DNA from: Smittium culicis
Lineage: Eukaryota > Kickxellomycota > Harpellomycetes > Harpellales > Legeriomycetaceae
Assembly: GCA_001970855.1 (NCBI GenBank)
Contig: LSSN01004838.1
Span: 1 to 12,832, forward strand
Direction: 5' to 3'
Length of the DNA stretch: 12,832 nucleotides
The notes under the pieces are model-generated. The model searched no databases and was not told the DNA's origin. It saw only the letters and a list, made by a program, of their open reading frames with translations. This document shows, piece after piece, positions 1-9,018 of the stretch; positions within the stretch are counted from its first letter, which is position 1, and each line of letters starts with the position of its first letter. The translations under genes were made by a program, and so were the position numbers.

Positions 1-294
1 AAATATTTTTCTTTTTAATAATTTAATAAAATATAAGTGTTAAATTTAAAAAAATATATTTTTAAGAAAAAACATAATATCGTGCCGATTTGATATTTTA
101 TAGGAATTCAAATTTTTATATTTTATAATTAAAAAGTATGACGTATAAGATAAATTTTTAGAATACATAATAAAAAATTAAATAGATAAGATCTATATTC
201 GTTTAAATTGGAATTAATTCAATATGATATATTTTAAATTATTTTTAAATATAAATATTGTTTATTTTTTTAATAAAAAAAATATAATAAACTT

Positions 295-357
295 AATATG
301 GAAGATTATTTCTAGTAGCGGAGCTTTTTCTGTTTAATATTCCCTACTCGCCATATT
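295..357. repeat. Nested inverted repeat, 63 bp
   Basis: AATATGG (295-301) pairs with CCATATT (351-357), and inside it AGTAG (314-318) pairs with CTACT (344-348). The enclosed bases include a locally GC-richer AGTAGCGGAGC stretch. It may be a small inverted-repeat remnant; the arms are short. Confidence 0.3.
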
Positions 358-509
358 TATTTTAGTTTCATAATCTTATTAGAAAATATCATCAAACGTT
401 TTATCTGATACAGACAATAACATTACCTAGTATAAATATGAAAATAGCATTTCTAAGAAAAAAAGTTATGCTTGTTCTAATAATCCCCTTTATAAAAATA
501 GTGTCGCTT

Positions 510-561
510 TAGACTTTCTGAAACGTACCGAGTCTAGCTTTAAAATAATTTGATAAAGCTA
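510..561. repeat. Overlapping inverted repeats
   Basis: TAGACT (510-515) is complementary to AGTCTA (531-536), and TAGCTTT (535-541) is complementary to AAAGCTA (555-561). The two stems share bases, so they would form alternately. This stretch has more G/C than the flanks. Function unknown. Confidence 0.4.
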
Positions 562-576
562 ACCATTAAATTTCTT

Positions 577-624
577 ATGAGAGAAGTTTATTTTTAATTT
601 ACAAATGAGAGAAGTTTATTTTTA
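577..624 (+). repeat. Two copies of a 20-bp direct repeat, period 28
   Basis: ATGAGAGAAGTTTATTTTTA occurs exactly at 577-596 and again at 605-624, separated by eight bases. The identical copies point to a recent local duplication. No ORF runs through it. Confidence 0.8.
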
Positions 625-993
625 TTTTAGTTTTCTGGAAATCATAAATATCTTTATTGCATTTTTAATAATATTAACATGATAATAAAAAATCTATACA
701 TATTATATAAATTTAAAAAGATTTCGTTTAATGAAAATCAAGAAATGAAACAATCTAATTTATCGGAAATTAAATTCATTTTTGTCTTGCATAAATTCTA
801 AAAGAGTTGAAAGCCTGTAAAATATTACCGATTGTTCTAAAAAAAATTCAAAATATATTAGTTCTAAAAATTTACTGTCCCTATGATATCATATTTTTAT
901 AAATTCTCACTGTGAAGAGAAAGCTCAATAGACTTTATTATACAATGGTATAAAAAAATGAGATTCGCTAAAAGTGTTATTTTGATTATTAAT

Positions 994-1010
994 TTTGATC
1001 ATTGATCAAA
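994..1010. repeat. 17-bp palindrome
   Basis: TTTGATCA and TGATCAAA flank one central T. The symmetry is perfect over eight pairs. With no gene nearby there is no reason to call it an operator. Confidence 0.4.
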
Positions 1011-2191
1011 GGCATAAGATATCCTTGAATATGTAATGAAATAGTAGTATGAAATTTTGTAATAACATTGATTTATATTATACCATAACGAAAATATCAT
1101 TTTAAAGTCATAAAATAGCAAAAAAATTCTCATTATTTATATCATAATATTTAAATAAGATATTTTTATTATAATCAATTCTAGTCATTTTTTAATCATT
1201 ATGCTTTGAAATATTTGATTTTAATATAATATCGAGCTAATTAATTATATAGTATATATAATGCAAATTTTTTGAATCTTAACATAAAAATTTAAATTTA
1301 AATGATTTGAAAGTATATTTCTATATATTTATTTTAGTGCAAAAATTGTGCTATTTGGTTTTGTTTTATATTATAAAAAATTTTTTTAATTACAATCTTT
1401 TAATCAAACTCTAGTTCAAATTCTAACAATTAAATAACTTGAAATTAAAAATTTTTAATTATTTACATGTGGAGCTATGAATCAAAAGAAAATCACTCTT
1501 GTTTCATTAGCTTTTTCGATAGCTAAAGGGCTGTTGAATACCCCTAATTTTACTTAAACTCTTTAATAGCATTTAGTATATAAGATTTACAAATCAAATA
1601 GTCTATTTAGGAAATTTACACTGGCTTTACGCTACATTCCGTTGATGCATAATAATAATAGTGTTAACAAAATAAAAATAATAATTACACTGAAAGTTAA
1701 AAAAATTTATAATTATAAAAAGAAAAAGAAAAACAAGTTATTATAAATTCTGGTATATCCTCAACCTTATAAAAGCATCCAAATTTTATGAATGCGCATC
1801 TGAATATCGGATTCTAAAATTTACACTAAATATTTTTTCGCTATGCGCTTAACTTATGGTCATAATTAACAGCTTTACAAAATTCAATAAACATATTAGT
1901 CTAGGCTAGTGTCTAAATAAAAATGAAAGTATAAAAATTTTTTTACGTTACTTTACTTTAGTATTAATTTTTAAATAATACTATCATAAAAATAACCTTC
2001 ATTATTTAAAGATATAACATTAAGCTGAAATCAAAAAAGATCAAATCCGAAATATCAAAGTTTTAATTGCTATAAAACATGGTCAAAAATGATATGTCTA
2101 ATCTCAACTAAGAGAAAAGAATCCCGTACAACACTAAAGCTATTGCTGACTCTTCAACATGTATATGTGGAAGTATATTATTTTGAGTAAT

Positions 2192-2256
2192 ACTTTTTCA
2201 GTTAAAAAGAGAAATACATATTATTTTTATTAAAGACCTGCACAACTTTTTCAGTT
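2192..2256 (+). repeat. 12-bp direct repeat, 53 bp apart
   Basis: ACTTTTTCAGTT occurs at 2192-2203 and 2245-2256. The second copy sits inside CAACTTTTTCAGTTG, a small hairpin with five-base arms. No associated ORF or target duplication was seen. Confidence 0.35.
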
Positions 2257-2778
2257 GTTAATTATGTAATACATATCGATCAAGCCACTAACTAAAAATT
2301 TAGCTAAAGAGTGCAAACAGAAATCATATAATATAATAAAATTGTACAAATAACAAATAAAGAGAATATAAAGTGCATACAAATTGCAATCAAAGAGCAA
2401 CTAATGAAACTAGAATAATGGAAAGACAACAATTTCGACAAAAATAAATAGAAATAATTATAACGAAAGGTATAAAAAAATCATAATTGGCATATTAGAA
2501 AAAGGCTCGGGAAAAATATCAACAAAAACTTATACTCAGAGTCAATTTTTAAAAACATTAGACTTTAACAATATTCTTTTGTATCTATGTGACTAGAATA
2601 TATCTAATAACAGTTAATTAACCAAAATTTTGATTTTTATACTAAATTTTCATCCTTAAAATAAATTGAAATTATCACTTTACTTTATACTTTTTTAATT
2701 TTTATTTTAAAAAAAAAAACCTTGTACAACCCACATAAATGATAGAAAATATAAGTTATATAAAAAAATAAAAACAAA

Positions 2779-2973
2779 CTAAAATTTACATTCTTTAACC
2801 CATTTTAACCCAAAAAAGAATAAAGATACCCTTCGAAAGCCAAAATATGAAACATCCCACGATTTTATTGTTAATTTATCTGATGCGCAAGTTTTAGTCA
2901 TGAAATTTCCAGCCCAAAATAAAAATCCACCATATAATTTATATAATAGATTATATATTAATATTATTGTCAT
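2779..2973 (-). CDS. Doubtful 64-codon ORF
   Basis: An ATG-started minus-strand ORF begins with low-complexity hydrophobic sequence (MTIILIYNLLYKLYGG) and then becomes more ordinary (WAGNFMTKTCASDKL, KSWDVSYFGFRR), ending GLKWVKECKF. G+C over the second half is about one third, above the flanks. A 10-bp near-duplication, GGGTTAAAAT/GGGTTAAAGA on the coding strand, lies at its 3' end. No family is recognised. ORFs of this size are expected by chance in 12.8 kb, so it is more likely spurious or a fragment than a working gene. Confidence 0.15.
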   Translation of the reverse strand: MTIILIYNLLYKLYGGFLFWAGNFMTKTCASDKLTIKSWDVSYFGFRRVSLFFFGLKWVKECKF

Positions 2974-4091
2974 AAATTAAAATGCATATAAATAATTAAA
3001 ATCATAACAACTTTCTGTGAAAAAAAAAATTTAACAAAATCACGCTCTATAATCATGTATTAAAATTTTAAGCGGCAAAGAACGTATTTAAAAAACTATT
3101 CGTATTCTAGAAAATAGAAATTTCTAAAAAAATTAATTTCTATGAATTATGTATTATTCAATTGTGAAAATTTTGAGCGATTTATAAATAAATTATAACT
3201 GTAATGAGTGTACCTAATTATAATTACTACATTACGGCGCTTTTATTAATTTTACAACGAATCAATTGTTATTATGGTATATGCTAGGTTAGTGTGAGAA
3301 ATAGCTGAGATGTATACTTATTAACAATTTTCACTTGATATTGATACTTATCATCTATCTAAACGTATTTTAGATTTTTATTTCTGTTTATATACATATA
3401 AACCACCTTTTAATCTAATCATTGTAAGATTTCTCTTGCTACTTTTACTTTAGAAATGGTTAAATTCACTTTTTCCTCAATATATATTTTTATAAATTTA
3501 AAGCAAAAAATGATAAGTTAATTAAAACATTATAATACCAGCACTATTTCTTCAATGAATATTTAAAATATATATTATTTTTTTTCTAATTGTGAAATTT
3601 ATGGACTGTTATAAATTAATTGATTTTTCTAGGTTGCTATTAATATATATATTCTTTCATATTATTACAAATTATTTTCTATTAAAGTAAATTATAATTC
3701 ATTTTAACCATTCATAAAAAGCAATACTTTATATTTTGACAACGATTTTACAATAAAACTTTAATAAAAACTAAATTTATCCTAAACACTTCTTTTAGAA
3801 AAAATAATTTGATAGAATAGCTATATTGAGCTAAAAATGAAGAAACGGCTATTTTTATTTTTCAATCTCAATTAAGTATTAAATTATTAATTATATAAAG
3901 TTTCAAATTTATTAGTTATATTTATCTTTGTATAACATTAAATTTATGATATCAGATGGCGAATTTTTATAATATAAATATTAAAATCACATAATTTTAT
4001 AAAAATTTCCAATTCTTTGCATGTATCACTATAAATATATAATATTAGTTAAAATACTATTAATATAATTTTTAACAAATTTAATTTTTAT

Positions 4092-4717
4092 TTATGCAAA
4101 ATCTTTATCAAAAATAATCTCAACGCCTCCTGAAAATTTAACTATTCCATCTAAAACTTTTTTAATATATAATATTAATGATTCATTTTCCTCTTTAAGG
4201 ATAACATTTTCTTTCTTAATGGATTCGATTTCTTTATAATCGACAATAAAATCATGCTCATATATATTTAAGCTTGTTGCACCGTTTTTATTTAATTCAA
4301 ATTGATTTTCACTAGTTTCATCATTGAACTCACCTTTTAATGTTGCTGTAGGAGAATCTACTTTAGGTAATTCAGAATCAAATATTTTTTGTTTACTAAA
4401 AAGATCCGCCCCTACACCTGAAATATCATATAATTTTCTTTTCAACTCAAATATTTCTTTTTTATATTGAATTTCAGACTTTAACCATTCCTCTTTTTCG
4501 ATTTCAAACTCCAAAATCTAAAATGATTTACTGTTTTAATATAATTTAGCATTTAATAAAAAATATAAAACTGATACCTTCTGTTCATGTTTTACCATTA
4601 ACCACTTTGGGTTTTCGTTTATACTATCTGAATCAGAATTAATTTTTGTCTAAATATAAAATCTATTATCAAAAAATCGTATTCCGTACACTAAAGATAA
4701 ATTATGCTACTTACCAT
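4092..4717 (-). CDS. Small coiled-coil protein, three exons; possibly related to fungal septation-associated (Uds1-like) proteins
   Basis: Coding exons on the minus strand are 4717-4715, 4649-4578 and 4517-4092, giving 166 residues plus a TAA stop at 4094-4092. The large last exon is open for 141 codons, far longer than expected in DNA this AT-rich. Its first codons, ATT TTG, follow a TTTAG acceptor, so the TTG is an internal leucine and not a start. Exon 2 is exactly 24 codons and joins in phase 0. The product has a charged first helix (about residues 15-57) with two related segments, KWLMVKHEQK and EWLKSEIQYK, either side of intron 2. A Ser/Asn/Thr-rich linker follows, then a C-terminal coiled coil (about 118-155) containing KKENVILKEENESLILYI, and the end DKDFA. 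From memory, the ENESLILYI-KK-L segment resembles the C-terminus of fungal coiled-coil proteins such as the Uds1 (up-regulated during septation) group; this is unverified. No enzyme motif, signal peptide or membrane segment is visible. The start is uncertain: the ATG directly abuts the first donor, and an upstream exon may exist. At 166 residues it may be only the C-terminal part of a longer protein. Confidence 0.8.
4518..4577 (-). other. Spliceosomal intron 2 of the coiled-coil gene (60 bp)
   Basis: Minus strand: exon end AACAGAAG, donor GTATCAG, acceptor CATTTTAG, then ATTTTGGAG. A plausible branch point, TGCTAAAT, lies about 30 bases before the acceptor. Removal joins ...KHEQK to ILEFEIEKEEW... 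in phase 0 and makes one continuous charged helix, which supports the splice model. A TAG at the acceptor would otherwise close the frame immediately upstream of the last exon. Confidence 0.82.
4650..4714 (-). other. Spliceosomal intron 1 of the coiled-coil gene (65 bp)
   Basis: On the minus strand the exon ends CAGATG and the intron opens with GTAAGTAGC, a perfect consensus donor. It closes with ATATTTAG before ACAAAAATT. Splicing keeps the 24-codon middle exon in frame with the last exon. No strong CTAAC-type branch point is visible; TTGATAATA is a weak candidate. The intron contains in-frame stops, so reading through it is not possible. Confidence 0.75.
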
Positions 4718-4770
4718 CTGATATATAAAAAAATTTAAGTCTCTGAGTATAATATCTTTTGGGATTATTG
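4715..4770 (-). other. Possible additional upstream coding exon
   Basis: If the ATG at 4717-4715 is not the start, the same frame stays open upstream for 18 complete codons reading IIPKDIILRDLNFFIYQM, and then reaches a TAA. An AG (TTAAG) at 4772-4771 could serve as acceptor, giving a 56-nt exon entered in phase 1. No convincing donor was found farther upstream. An open run of this length arises often by chance, so this is only an alternative to the ATG start. Confidence 0.25.
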
Positions 4771-5015
4771 CTTAACTATTGATAGATGATGTGACAAGGA
4801 ATTTTAATTTAAAGAAAGTCTATTTGATTATTTTGAGATCATTCAATAAATAAATGTAAATTTTATCATCATTTATATATGTACAATAATCCTATAACTA
4901 TATTTTATTTTTATTCTCCACAATAATTTTTATAATAACATCGAATCTAGTTTTTTATATGGCCAAAAATGAATTGAAATTCGATTAATTGGCTTAGCGA
5001 GTAGAATTACAGAAA

Positions 5016-5040
5016 CATCACCCCTCCCTCAACCTGTCCT
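5016..5040 (+). other. C-rich tract upstream of the coiled-coil gene
   Basis: Of 25 bases, 14 are C and only one is G (ACCCCTCCCTC at its core), in DNA that is otherwise about four-fifths A+T. It lies some 300 bases upstream of the minus-strand gene start, so it could be a promoter element read as a purine-rich strand, or part of an old repeat. Confidence 0.35.
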
Positions 5041-5636
5041 ATCAAAATATTTATTGACTCATTGTTTTAATCGAAAATTGAAAAGTGATTGTATTTGGCA
5101 TACTATTTCAAGTAAGCTCTTTTTCTATTTAATTTTTTTTATTATAAAGTTTTATATAAAACTATTAATTATTAGCCATTTATTAAATAATAATTAATAT
5201 ACTATCCATAACAACCAATAACTTTATTGATTTTATATTAATATATAAAAGTATATAAATATTAGTCACGCTTCTCAAAAGCTTATGTATTTATATTTTA
5301 CCCCGCAAAATCGTTTTATTTTTAATTCTCTTTAAATGATTACACATTTAACCATACTTAAAAATTAAAATTTTTTTAATCCTACAGGGAACCTGATTAT
5401 TGGGTTCATTGCGTTACGTAACCAATACTATTGTTATTATATATTATTTTAACCCATTCAAGGGTGTTGGGATATTTTTTTGAAATATAAGATTATCCAA
5501 CCATATGACAAAATGACATATCACTACATAATATTACTACTTTATTAGATATTATTTACAGCACATCTATTAATAAAAAAAAAATTTCTGGCTTTCCAAC
5601 TATGATTTCTAAAAATATTAAATAGTGTTGGCCTCG

Positions 5637-5681
5637 GAAAGAGTCAACTCTTTCACGAGTCGTAGATTTTTATTGATCTAC
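5637..5681. repeat. Two adjacent hairpins
   Basis: GAAAGAGT (5637-5644) pairs perfectly with ACTCTTTC (5647-5654) around two bases. Seven bases later GTAGAT (5662-5667) pairs with ATCTAC (5676-5681) around eight bases. The stretch from about 5625 is richer in G/C than its surroundings. No tRNA, snoRNA or snRNA signature was recognised. Confidence 0.55.
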
Positions 5682-6660
5682 CTGATATAGTAAACTAGAT
5701 CGATTGAAATACTTTAATTCAGAGTTTCATTCTAATACTGTATACTTTTAGAATAATATCAAACAATATTTTTACTTTTAAATCGCATATGAATCAATAA
5801 ATTTGTTTTTTTAATATTGATGGTCGGGAAATGGATAAAAGATCATTTTTGATTTACTTTCAAAATAATAAGAATTAATTTTTTATTGATTGTGTGCTAA
5901 TTTAACAATATTTATAAAATAATTCAATATCCAACAAATAAATTATAACTGTATTCTTTCATTTATTATTTTCATAATAGGAATAATAGATAGGCAATTG
6001 AAAAATTATTTATTCTATCTATTAACCTCAAAACCCTTGAATTATGTATCTTATTTCACTTAATTAAACAATTTGCACTGCTAGATTAGAATTTTTGTAT
6101 TTTTTTATTACTCTGCAAAATTAATAAATCTAAGCTCTAATCATGATACTTTATAAAATGAAAAAAATGAGACTCAAAACTAATTTAGCACTTTGATTAG
6201 CATAATGATACTGGCTTAGATAATAGTAAAGTGATGATAACAGTGTTGATATGATGAGGATTTCAATTTATCATGAATTCATTTTATAAAAAATTAATCT
6301 TATTTTAATAAAGTAATTGGTTTGTTTTAAATTTTATCTACTAATACTTCATAGAGTATAAAATTATTTTTTAGTTTTTATGTTTTTTATTGTTTCATAC
6401 TATGAAATTATTATTCAAAAATTATATTCAAAACTATGATAAATTTCCATCATATATAAACTATACGAATCATATAATAGCAAGTGTACATTATATGAAA
6501 TATTGAAAAAGCTTTTTTTATTTAAAATAATAGCATACAAATAATATCGTCTATGTTCTTGGAAATAATAACATATATCACGAACTATAAATAAATAAAT
6601 AAGAAATGAAAATAAATAGCAACTATATCTTTTGAAATTGAATCTTTATTAAATTATCTA

Positions 6661-6678
6661 AAGCTTAGTATTAAGCTT
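6661..6678. repeat. 18-bp inverted repeat
   Basis: AAGCTTA (6661-6667) pairs with TAAGCTT (6672-6678) around GTAT. Short, and possibly chance in AT-rich DNA. Confidence 0.3.
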
Positions 6679-6848
6679 GTTAGGTAATTTTCATCATTCA
6701 AATAACATCTAGAATCAAAAATTAATTGATATCAAATGATTGTTTTCCGAGTATATCTGGGCCTATCTAATAGTTTTCAAATCAAATTAAAATGGTTTTC
6801 AACTAGCGATTAATATGAGTTATTAAAAAATCAAGTCTTTTTGCTTAA

Positions 6849-7038
6849 CCCTTTCCAGTGCTAACATTCTTTAACTTAATTAAAAATCAAAATTGTATAA
6901 GCCTATTATAGTTAATATATTATTGGATATTCCACAACTTTTTAGCAAATATAATATTATTATTCATTATCAATTTATCATTTTGTCATTTTTAGATATT
7001 TTTGGTAGTTCGAAAAAAGCCAAATGCCGCTGAAAGGG
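6849..7038. mobile_element. piggyBac-type MITE, 190 bp, with TTAA target sites
   Basis: TTAA at 6845-6848 is followed by CCCTTTCCAGTGCTAAC, and the other end reads GCCGCTGAAAGGG followed by TTAA at 7039-7042. The outer 11 bases TTAACCCTTTC and GAAAGGGTTAA are perfect inverted complements, and the match extends imperfectly (CAGTG against AGCGG). TTAA duplication plus CCC-starting ends is the hallmark of piggyBac-family transposons. At 190 bp it can encode no transposase. These short G/C runs are rare in the surrounding AT-rich DNA, so a chance match is unlikely. Confidence 0.7.
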
Positions 7039-7281
7039 TTAATAGCAAATATACCTATAATACATAATAAAATCGTAGGTTTTATCTATCTAAATATTAT
7101 ATAGATAATTTCTTTTCTTTTCTGTTTGATCTAAACAAGATATATATAGTCTATTAGTGCATTAATAATGGTTTTTTTATTTTTTATCGAGTAATAAACT
7201 AGATTATAGGTAGAATATATTGATTTATTCTATTTTTTATGTATTTAGATTTTATTTATTAAAGTTCATGTCGCCGTTTAT

Positions 7282-7320
7282 ATATAGTACGAAGCTATAT
7301 GTATTTCACTACAATTGTAG
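7282..7320. repeat. Two short palindromes close together
   Basis: ATATAG (7282-7287) pairs with CTATAT (7295-7300), and the perfect 12-bp palindrome CTACAATTGTAG occupies 7309-7320. No coding context. Confidence 0.3.
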
Positions 7321-7881
7321 ATTTTATGTATTTTTTGTTTTATTTAGCATTAATTTTGTATTTTATTTAGTTAAGTTTTCTCGGATATAAAATTTTCGAT
7401 AATGATAAAAAAAAAGCGCTTTTTGTATGGCTTTTACAAAATTTTTCTTGTTATTATATGATTCTTACTTTTATTAAAAAATGGTGTTAAATAATGAGAA
7501 ATGATAATAGTGATAGGTTTAAATAAAATAATATATTAAGAATCAGGTTAAGATCAACTTTTATATAAAGATGGTAAAAAATCAATCAAGTTGATATTTT
7601 GGTGTTGAAAATAAAGTCTTTTAAAATTAAGCATCTTGGTTCATCTTTGTTAAAAGAGAAAAAAAAAACAACAATTATTATCTCTTTAAGATCAATAACA
7701 AATTCATCTCATTTGCTAGTAGAATTTTACTACGACATATTTGTTTAAAATTTAATTTTTAGTATAAATAATTTTGTTATAATACAATGAGAGATAAATA
7801 TTGTAAGTATATATGGTTTAAAAATTAGGGTTGTGAAAACTTATAGCTACTAGTAGTTAATTTCATTAATATATACAAGAT

Positions 7882-7904
7882 ATTTATTTTTATTTTTATT
7901 TTTA
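7882..7904 (+). repeat. ATTTTT microsatellite
   Basis: Three complete ATTTTT units (7886-7903) are preceded by a shorter ATTT unit. A simple-sequence tract typical of this base composition. Confidence 0.7.
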
Positions 7905-8491
7905 TATAATTTAAAATTACGTATTGAATTATAATCAATAGATGTTTATATTAATTATGAGTTTGATATTTTTCTTTGAACTGTTATAAAAAGTATAATT
8001 GAATTATCTTTTATCATAAATGAATTATGTGGTATTTCCTATTTGATTTTGGTTTCATTTTAAAAATCTTTTAATTCATTATTGTGAAAAAAGTTCATAT
8101 TGTTATTTTAATTATCAATAGTTTTATTATTCTCTTATGTTTCTGATTTTTTGCTAATTTTAATACTTGCTTATATGCTTTATGTTTTTTATTTAATTTC
8201 AATTTAAAAATCGTTATAATGTGGAAATAATTCTTTACAAGTCATCAAATTGTAAAGTTTAGCAATTAAAAAAAGCATTGAAATTTTGTATAATGAAGAT
8301 AAATATATTACACAACTAAAATTTCATGTTGACACCTATTCTTGCTTTGAATTAATTAATCTTTTATTTTAAAATGGTGGTGGGGGAAATATTCTATTAT
8401 TATGTAAAATATATTATATAGCAGATAAAATGATAGAATATAAAAAAAGATTTAAAAATATAGCTATATTAAAATAATGGATACAGAAAAA

Positions 8492-8538
8492 CCTCTAAGA
8501 TGGCAACACCTAAAGATGGCAAACCTCCAAGATAGCAA
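8492..8538 (+). repeat. Left subterminal motif cluster of the TA element
   Basis: Three direct copies of one motif stand close together: CCTCTAAGATGGCAA (8492-8506), CCTAAAGATGGCAA (8509-8522) and CCTCCAAGATAGCAA (8524-8538), spaced 15-17 bases start to start. Further copies lie at 8706-8719 (CTCTGAGAAGGCAA), 8767-8781 (TTCTAAGATGACAAC), 8931-8945, inverted at 8947-8961, and inverted at the right end. Repeated subterminal motifs in other transposons are transposase-binding sites; that role is inferred here. Confidence 0.75.
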
Positions 8539-8930
8539 CTTGATTAATTTTAAATTGAAAAAACATTGATTTAGTATTTGAAGTATACCCCATTTTTATT
8601 AAAGCGATTTAATAGGCTAATTAAATTAATTTTGCGACTTTTAGAAAATTTTATTTGTCAATTGGCTATTTATATTGCAAATAATCTGGCCTATTATCAA
8701 TTGTACTCTGAGAAGGCAATTTGCAGTTCTGTAGTAAAATGGCTGTAAAATGAGCCAAAATGTAATTTCTAAGATGACAACTAAAACATGCACTTGACGA
8801 ATTAAGTGTAACTTTTTATTTTTGAAAAAATTAATCCAATTAAATTATTATATTTAGAATTCTAGATTTTAGCTTGTTTTTTTGTTAATTTGTAGCTAGT
8901 TTCTTTCTAGCTATTTTTATGATTATGAAA

Positions 8931-8961
8931 CCTCTAAAATGGCAAATTGCTATCTGAGAGG
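8931..8961. repeat. Head-to-head pair of the element motif, forming a hairpin
   Basis: CCTCTAAAATGGCAA at 8931-8945 is followed after one base by its near reverse complement, TTGCTATCTGAGAGG, at 8947-8961. The two arms pair at 12 of 15 positions. This sits about 55 bases inside the right end of the TA element and duplicates its terminal motif in both orientations. Confidence 0.75.
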
Positions 8962-9018
8962 ACATTTGGGCCAAAGTGGGGCAAAAATAGCTGATGCTAT
9001 CTCAGAGTTTTTACTGTA

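Larger units (their letters stand above)
1..4091. other. Gene-free AT-rich stretch
   Basis: No credible gene, tRNA or rRNA is visible on either strand. Besides the short repeats listed separately and the doubtful ORF at 2779-2973, the sequence is stop-dense and AT-rich. Slightly GC-richer patches lie near 300-360, 485-540 and 2100-2160 without recognisable content. Confidence 0.6.
4718..6848. other. Gene-free AT-rich stretch upstream of the coiled-coil gene
   Basis: It contains the possible 5' exon (4715-4770), the C-rich tract, the perfect palindrome GTTACGTAAC at 5413-5422 and the paired hairpins at 5637-5681. The promoter of the minus-strand gene should lie in the first part, but no specific element can be named in such AT-rich DNA. 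Confidence 0.5.
7043..8481. other. Gene-free AT-rich stretch between two MITEs
   Basis: Stop-dense in all frames. It holds the palindromes near 7282-7320, the ATTTTT tract and one copy of the 12-mer CTACGACATATT (7730-7741). Nothing else is recognised. Confidence 0.6.
8484..9016. mobile_element. Non-autonomous Tc1/mariner-type element (MITE), 533 bp, with TA target duplication
   Basis: The element is flanked by TA at 8482-8483 and TA at 9017-9018. The left end is CAGAAAAACCTCTAAGATGG. The right end, read on the minus strand, is CAGTAAAAACTCTGAGATAG. Over the outer 22 bases the ends match at 19 of 23 aligned columns, with two single-base gaps and two mismatches. A CAG(T) terminus with a TA duplication is typical of pogo/Fot/jerky-like Tc1/mariner elements. 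No transposase ORF lies inside, so movement would have needed a transposase from elsewhere. The interior holds several further copies of the terminal motif, described separately. The two ends have diverged, which suggests an old insertion. Confidence 0.82.

Noticed and set aside
2414..2593. 60-codon plus-strand open frame containing KKIIIGILEKGSGKIS
   Set aside because: It has no start codon or clear splice sites and no recognised domain; open runs of this length are expected several times by chance at this composition.
2794..2812. TTAACCC-like ends as another piggyBac-type element
   Set aside because: No GGGTTAA partner lies nearby; the two TTTTAACCCA copies are a small direct duplication instead.
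4087..4092. AATAAA hexamer overlapping the stop codon as a polyadenylation signal
   Set aside because: In DNA this AT-rich the hexamer is too common, and an overlap with the stop codon leaves almost no 3' UTR before cleavage; it cannot be assigned without transcript ends.
4512..4514. TTG as translation start of the coiled-coil ORF
   Set aside because: The frame continues one codon upstream to a TTTAG acceptor, and a phase-0 exon upstream joins perfectly, so TTG is an internal leucine codon in a eukaryotic gene.
5447..5470. TTAACCCATTC followed by AAGGGTGTTGGG as a piggyBac end
   Set aside because: No matching inverted end adjacent to TTAA was found on either side within reach.
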